16,665 nt of DNA from Caryophanales bacterium. GTDB taxonomy: Bacteria > Bacillota_I > Bacilli_A > RFN20 > CAG-826. The stretch covers positions 1 to 16,665 of the forward strand of contig JAQYER010000051.1 in the NCBI GenBank assembly GCA_028723545.1. The letters run 5' to 3'. Within the stretch, counting starts at the first letter, position 1. Every line of letters begins with the position of its first letter. The notes under the pieces are model-generated. The model saw only the letters and a program-made list of their open reading frames with translations. It did not search any database and was not told the DNA's origin. The translations under genes and the position numbers were made by a program. Shown piece after piece: positions 14,320-16,665 of the stretch.

Positions 14320-15066
14320 TTATTTAACAACCATTAATCCTTTTTTTGTCAATTTCCATTTAGGGTTATTTGCCACTAAACACTCGTAAATGGCATTTGC
14401 TTTATTAAAACCAAGTGAGAACACTCTTTGAATGAGACTAATTGTTATTACTCCGTTTTTAATCGCATAATCTAAACACTTATCATATAATTCTTCATCA
14501 ATGACACTATAGCCGTATTCTTTTATCCATCGATAGAATGTAGTTCCTGTAATATCAAATTCTTTTTGAATTGATGTGGCTGTTCTTTTACCTGCTTTCC
14601 ATTCTTCGCACATGGTTTTGAATTTATTCTCATCAATTTCCATTGGAGCCCTTCCTTTATAGACTCCTTTTTCTTTGGCTATCGCAATTCCTTCCGCTTG
14701 CTTTTCTTTGATTGTCTCTTTTTCCAACTCTGCAAGACTTTCAAATAAAGATAAACAAAACTTTCCTGTTGGTGTATTTGTGTCTATGTTTTCTTTAACA
14801 CTAATAAATTGAACTCTTTTTTCTTTTAGTGTATCCACTATAGAAAGAAGCTCTTTAACATTGCGAGCAAGTCTACTGATAGATTCAGCTAAAACAACAT
14901 CACCTTCACGGAGAAAATCAAGCATTCTCTCTAACTCAGGCCTTTTATTATCTTTGTTAGTACAATTGTCAGTATACACTTTTTCAACCTTGTATTTTTC
15001 TTGCAACTCTTCTTGGCTAGCAAGACTTTGTTGAGGGTTTGAAATTCTTTGATACATTATAATCAT
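14320..15066 (-). CDS. Serine recombinase (resolvase/IS607-like) with an FtsK-gamma-like C-terminal domain
   Basis: Protein of 248 residues; ATG at 15066 follows GGAGGT with ideal spacing. Residues 1-140 are a serine-recombinase catalytic domain: MYQRISNPQQS with nucleophile Ser9 and Arg7, AESISRLARN with Arg65 and Arg68, DTNTPTGKF, and the long helix SLAELEKETIKEKQAEG. The residue after Glu115, usually Arg in resolvases (AERQ or FERE), is Lys. Residues about 143-185 form a helix-turn-helix (TATSIQKEFDITGTTFYRWI). Residues 189-248 (LYDKCLDYAIKNG, then ISLIQRVFSLGFNKANAI) closely resemble the winged-helix gamma domain of FtsK/SpoIIIE (pattern ISxxQRxFRIGYNRAA). Such a domain is not part of known small resolvases. 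The role is site-specific DNA inversion, resolution or integration; target sites are unknown. Confidence 0.85.
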   Translation of the reverse strand: MIIMYQRISNPQQSLASQEELQEKYKVEKVYTDNCTNKDNKRPELERMLDFLREGDVVLAESISRLARNVKELLSIVDTLKEKRVQFISVKENIDTNTPTGKFCLSLFESLAELEKETIKEKQAEGIAIAKEKGVYKGRAPMEIDENKFKTMCEEWKAGKRTATSIQKEFDITGTTFYRWIKEYGYSVIDEELYDKCLDYAIKNGVITISLIQRVFSLGFNKANAIYECLVANNPKWKLTKKGLMVVK

Positions 15067-15085
15067 AATAATACCTCCAGCAAAT

Positions 15086-15125
15086 ATTATAACATTAGGG
15101 TGGTTATTTTGAAAAGTTATAACTT
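15086..15125 (-). promoter_or_regulatory. Recombinase promoter with adjoining 12-bp palindrome
   Basis: TTCAAA (15113-15108), 16 bp, TATAAT (15091-15086). AAGTTATAACTT, a perfect palindrome (15114-15125), abuts the -35, and TTATAAC recurs across the -10. It may be an operator or a recombinase-binding site. Confidence 0.55.
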
Positions 15126-15183
15126 AAAGATATAATTAAATTCTAAAACACATATTGGCAATCATTTTATTCCAATAAGAAAA

Positions 15184-15212
15184 TAAAAAGATCTGCAAAT
15201 TAATGCAAATCT
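15184..15212 (-). terminator. Terminator of the exported-protein gene
   Basis: AGAT-T-TGCA with TGCA-G-ATCT (one mismatch; 15212-15189), then TTTTTATTTTC on the minus strand, 20 nt after the stop. Confidence 0.75.
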
Positions 15213-15232
15213 ATTTATAATTTTTCAAAATC

Positions 15233-15847
15233 TTAGCAAGAATAATATATTTTAAACGATTTAATCCAAACTCGCATCGTATCATTACTTCCTCCACCAT
15301 TAGATGGATGGGTAACTTTAAAAGCGAATCCGTAATATGATGTAACATTTGAGATATTAATTGTTTTTGTGGTTTCAACAGTGTTACTGCTTGTATAAGT
15401 TGAGCAAATTGACCAAGAACCACCTAAAGAGCCATCGCTATTAAGTGTATATAGGCTACAATCAGTCCAAGAAGTATCAACTTTATATGAGATTTCTAAT
15501 TTGCTGACATTAGAGATTTTGTATTCTCCTTTAATGCCAAAAGAAGGATTAGATTGAGTGTAACTCTCAGTATAAGAATTCCATGTCGCTTTTCCTTCTA
15601 AATATGCGAGCACTCCTGATTTATTAAAACCAGAGGCATTAACTTTACTTATCCAATATGAAGAAAATGTATTGCCCGCACTAGTTGTTACCGAAGTGTG
15701 GCTAGAATCAAAAGTCATCGTTTTATCGGTCGCTGTAGCATTAGCAAATTTTAAAAAATTATTGTTAGTATATCCAAATGCTGAAATACAACACGTTAAA
15801 AGAGGAGTTAACGAACAAGCAACCATTAACATTAATTTCTTTTTCAT
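15233..15847 (-). CDS. Exported protein of unknown function
   Basis: Protein of 204 residues. MKKKLMLMVACSLTPLLTCC is a signal peptide (basic start, hydrophobic core); cleavage is likely between about residues 24 and 40. A lipoprotein is less likely because LTC and TCC fit the lipobox poorly. The mature part is very rich in Ser, Thr, Asn and Tyr with alternating hydrophobics (KLEISYKV, SLYTLNSDGSLGGSW, FAFKVTH, MRVWIKSFKIYYS), suggesting a beta-sandwich such as a surface or carbohydrate-binding module (inference). Cys130, Cys148 and the terminal Cys204 may form a disulfide or anchor. AGGGGG is the ribosome site, about 12 nt from ATG. It has its own promoter with an operator-like repeat and a terminator, upstream of and in line with the recombinase. 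I do not recognise the family. Confidence 0.7.
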   Translation of the reverse strand: MKKKLMLMVACSLTPLLTCCISAFGYTNNNFLKFANATATDKTMTFDSSHTSVTTSAGNTFSSYWISKVNASGFNKSGVLAYLEGKATWNSYTESYTQSNPSFGIKGEYKISNVSKLEISYKVDTSWTDCSLYTLNSDGSLGGSWSICSTYTSSNTVETTKTINISNVTSYYGFAFKVTHPSNGGGSNDTMRVWIKSFKIYYSC

Positions 15848-15876
15848 AAAACGTAGAACCCCCTATTTCGTCGTTT

Positions 15877-15906
15877 ATTATATTGCCTTAGTTAATAATA
15901 AGGCAA
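15877..15906 (-). promoter_or_regulatory. Promoter of the exported-protein gene with an inverted repeat from -35 to -10
   Basis: TTGCCT (15906-15901), 18 bp, TATAAT (15882-15877). The perfect inverted repeat TTGCCTTA-8 nt-TAAGGCAA (15906-15883) covers the -35 and the whole spacer, ending at the -10. This is the usual position of a repressor operator, or of an activator of the MerR kind that acts on long spacers. Confidence 0.75.
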
Positions 15907-15957
15907 GTTTTATATTTGATAAGCGGGCACTATATACTAATGCAGGATAATTAAGAG

Positions 15958-16086
15958 CAAAAAGATCTACCTTTCGATAGATCTCTTTATGTCTTATGCG
16001 TGTCCAAATCAGATGGAAGTTTTTAGCAAACTTCGAATAAGTGGCTTTGGACAACTACACAAATTGTAAAATTACTCGGTTTTTCC
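15958..16086 (-). ncRNA. Candidate small structured RNA
   Basis: On the minus strand a promoter (16121-16093) is followed by two nested stems, GTCCAAA/TTTGGAC (16052-16046 with 16008-16002) enclosing GAAGTTT-5 nt-AAACTTC (16034-16016). A terminator hairpin then follows: AGATCTA-8 nt-TAGATCT (15984-15963) with TTTT. Both nested stems are perfect, separated by internal loops of 11 and 7 nt. No open frame of note lies inside. The start is set by the promoter guess. It does not match a riboswitch or sRNA I can name. Confidence 0.4.
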
Positions 16087-16121
16087 AATATTATTTTAAC
16101 GCGTTTTATCGGTTTTTCCAA
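16076..16121 (-). promoter_or_regulatory. Promoter with two 13-bp direct repeats
   Basis: TTGGAA (16121-16116), 17 bp, TAAAAT (16098-16093). The repeat TTGGAAAAACCGA occurs twice, at 16121-16109 (starting with the -35) and 16088-16076 (over the expected start point), 33 bp apart or about three helix turns. This looks like a paired operator. Confidence 0.45.
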
Positions 16122-16385
16122 AATTCATAAGTTTGATTGTAATCGTATAATTTTTCTTTCTAAATGTAAAACAAGCATTTATATTAGTTGTGTTAGAAAG
16201 TGCGATATAGGATGAATTAATAGTTTTATTTTAGTGTGGAAGGCAAAATACATGTCGGCTTGGCATTTTTTAGTATGGCGGGCGGACAGGTAGAATTGTA
16301 TTGTTTTATATTGAAATTGTATTTTTTCTATATATGGGCGGGAAAGAATTATTGGTATTTAAGATGGTATAGGTGTTTTGGGTAT
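16122..16385. other. Non-coding stretch with an inverted repeat and G-rich patches
   Basis: No gene is supported on either strand. CTTTCTAA (16156-16163) pairs with TTAGAAAG (16193-16200). Two G-rich plus-strand patches, GGCGGGCGGACAGG (near 16278) and GGGCGGGAAAG (near 16336), stand out from the AT-rich background and suggest foreign or decayed DNA. Confidence 0.5.
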
Positions 16386-16418
16386 AAAAAAAGAACATTA
16401 GGTTTGAATTAATGTTCT
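16386..16418 (-). terminator. Terminator after rpsR
   Basis: AGAACATTA-9 nt-TAATGTTCT (16418-16392) is a perfect 9-bp stem with a following T7 tract on the minus strand, 50 nt after the rpsR stop. It is probably the original end of the rpsF-ssb-rpsR operon. Confidence 0.85.
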
Positions 16419-16443
16419 AATTTTATTTGTTATTTAATTGATT

Positions 16444-16471
16444 ATTGTAATATTACAATAACGTAATATTA
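16444..16471. repeat. Palindromic repeats at the rpsR stop codon
   Basis: ATTGTAATATTACAAT (16444-16459) is a perfect 16-bp palindrome. GTAATATTA recurs at 16463-16471 and forms a second inverted pair with TAATATTAC (16448-16456), overlapping the stop codon. Confidence 0.7.
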
Positions 16472-16555
16472 GTCAGCAATATATGGAAGTAATCCCATGA
16501 AACGAGCATTTTTAATTGCTCTAGCGACTTCTCTTGGTGTTTTTGCACCGCGCAA
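16469..16555 (-). pseudogene. rpsR: 3' remnant of rpsR (30S ribosomal protein S18)
   Basis: The minus strand reads AKTPREVARAIKNARFMGLL then PYIAD and TAA (16471-16469). This aligns with the S18 C-terminus (AKxQRxxARAIKRARxxALLPY). Homology ends just before the AK at about 16546; further upstream the frame continues for only about 10 non-S18 codons to a stop. About 25 of the usual 75-80 codons remain, with no start. S18 is essential, so a complete copy must exist, for example at the other end of an inserted element. Its position upstream of gdpP-rplI-dnaB fits the ancestral Bacilli order. Confidence 0.8.
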
Positions 16556-16589
16556 GCATGCAAACACGTTCTCTTCTTAGAATATTGTT

Positions 16590-16665
16590 CTATTGATGAT
16601 ACTTCTTTTTCAATCTATAAAAAGTTGATTTGCTAATATTCAGTTTTTTTAAAGCATCATCAAGA
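16590..16665 (-). CDS. C-terminal end of a recombinase-like HTH protein, cut by window edge
   Basis: 24 codons are visible: LDDALKKLNISKSTFYRLKK then KYHQ and TAG (16592-16590). The pattern of a two-helix HTH ending soon after FYRLKK is that of the C-terminus of resolvase/invertase serine recombinases (HTH_7). Other HTH-ended proteins, such as a phage small terminase or a transposase, cannot be excluded on so few residues. It ends about 35 nt before the S18 remnant on the same strand, a position typical for the integrase of an inserted element. Confidence 0.5.
   Translation of the reverse strand, partial: LDDALKKLNISKSTFYRLKKKYHQ

Noticed and set aside
15785..15847. Exported protein as a lipoprotein
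   Set aside because: The cysteines in the signal region (LLTC, LTCC) lack a Gly, Ala or Ser before Cys as expected for a lipobox; signal peptidase I cleavage is more likely.
16002..16052. Hammerhead ribozyme
   Set aside because: Two helices surround conserved-looking loops, but the CTGANGA and GAAA core elements are missing on both strands.
16448..16456. TAATATTAC, identical to the geminivirus-type replication nick site
   Set aside because: In DNA this rich in A+T a given 9-mer of this composition is expected by chance at about this frequency, and there is no Rep gene or replicon nearby.
1..16665. Mycoplasma code (TGA as Trp)
   Set aside because: Core genes are uninterrupted and complete under the standard code and use TGG for Trp; no gene needs TGA readthrough to make sense.

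Overview
The window is AT-rich DNA from a low-GC Gram-positive bacterium. The gene order gdpP-rplI-dnaB, a tmRNA, a GdpP-type c-di-AMP phosphodiesterase, WalJ and mostly good Shine-Dalgarno sites point to the Bacilli or a mollicute-like relative of them (inference; I cannot name the genus). TGA is not read as Trp: the long frames are intact in the standard code and Trp is TGG.

Layout. (1) 1-1500: 5' part of an M29 aminopeptidase and an XRE regulator with a membrane anchor. (2) 1614-4828: an eroded mobile region. It holds a folD 3' remnant joined to an IS150-like end, an intact DUF308 membrane protein, both ends of an AAA_14/DUF4143 ATPase gene, an AlbA_2 fragment with 11-bp repeats, an IS66 transposase remnant joined to an IS1634-like start, and an intact methyltransferase. 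(3) 4829-5739: non-coding DNA, then ssrA with promoter and terminator. (4) 5740-6834: a membrane protein convergent with the next block. (5) 13300 down to 6877: a minus-strand core cluster gdpP, rplI, dnaB, walJ, a small unknown gene and ugd, covering c-di-AMP turnover, a ribosomal protein, the replicative helicase, a cell-wall/DNA-repair-linked hydrolase and UDP-glucuronate synthesis. (6) 13399-15847: a PHP phosphoesterase, a serine recombinase with an FtsK-gamma-like tail, and an exported protein with a strong operator-like promoter. (7) 15848-16468: non-coding DNA with a candidate small structured RNA and several inverted repeats. (8) 16469-16665: the last codons of rpsR, followed on the same strand by the 3' end of another recombinase-like gene, which looks like an integration junction.

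Most notable points: the recombinase with an FtsK-gamma-like domain; the severed rpsR next to a recombinase tail; four genes that lack a Shine-Dalgarno and have a -10 box only 6-11 nt before ATG, suggesting leaderless or near-leaderless mRNAs; and IS 5' ends fused to the 3' parts of unrelated genes. All family names come from motif recognition by eye, not from database searches.
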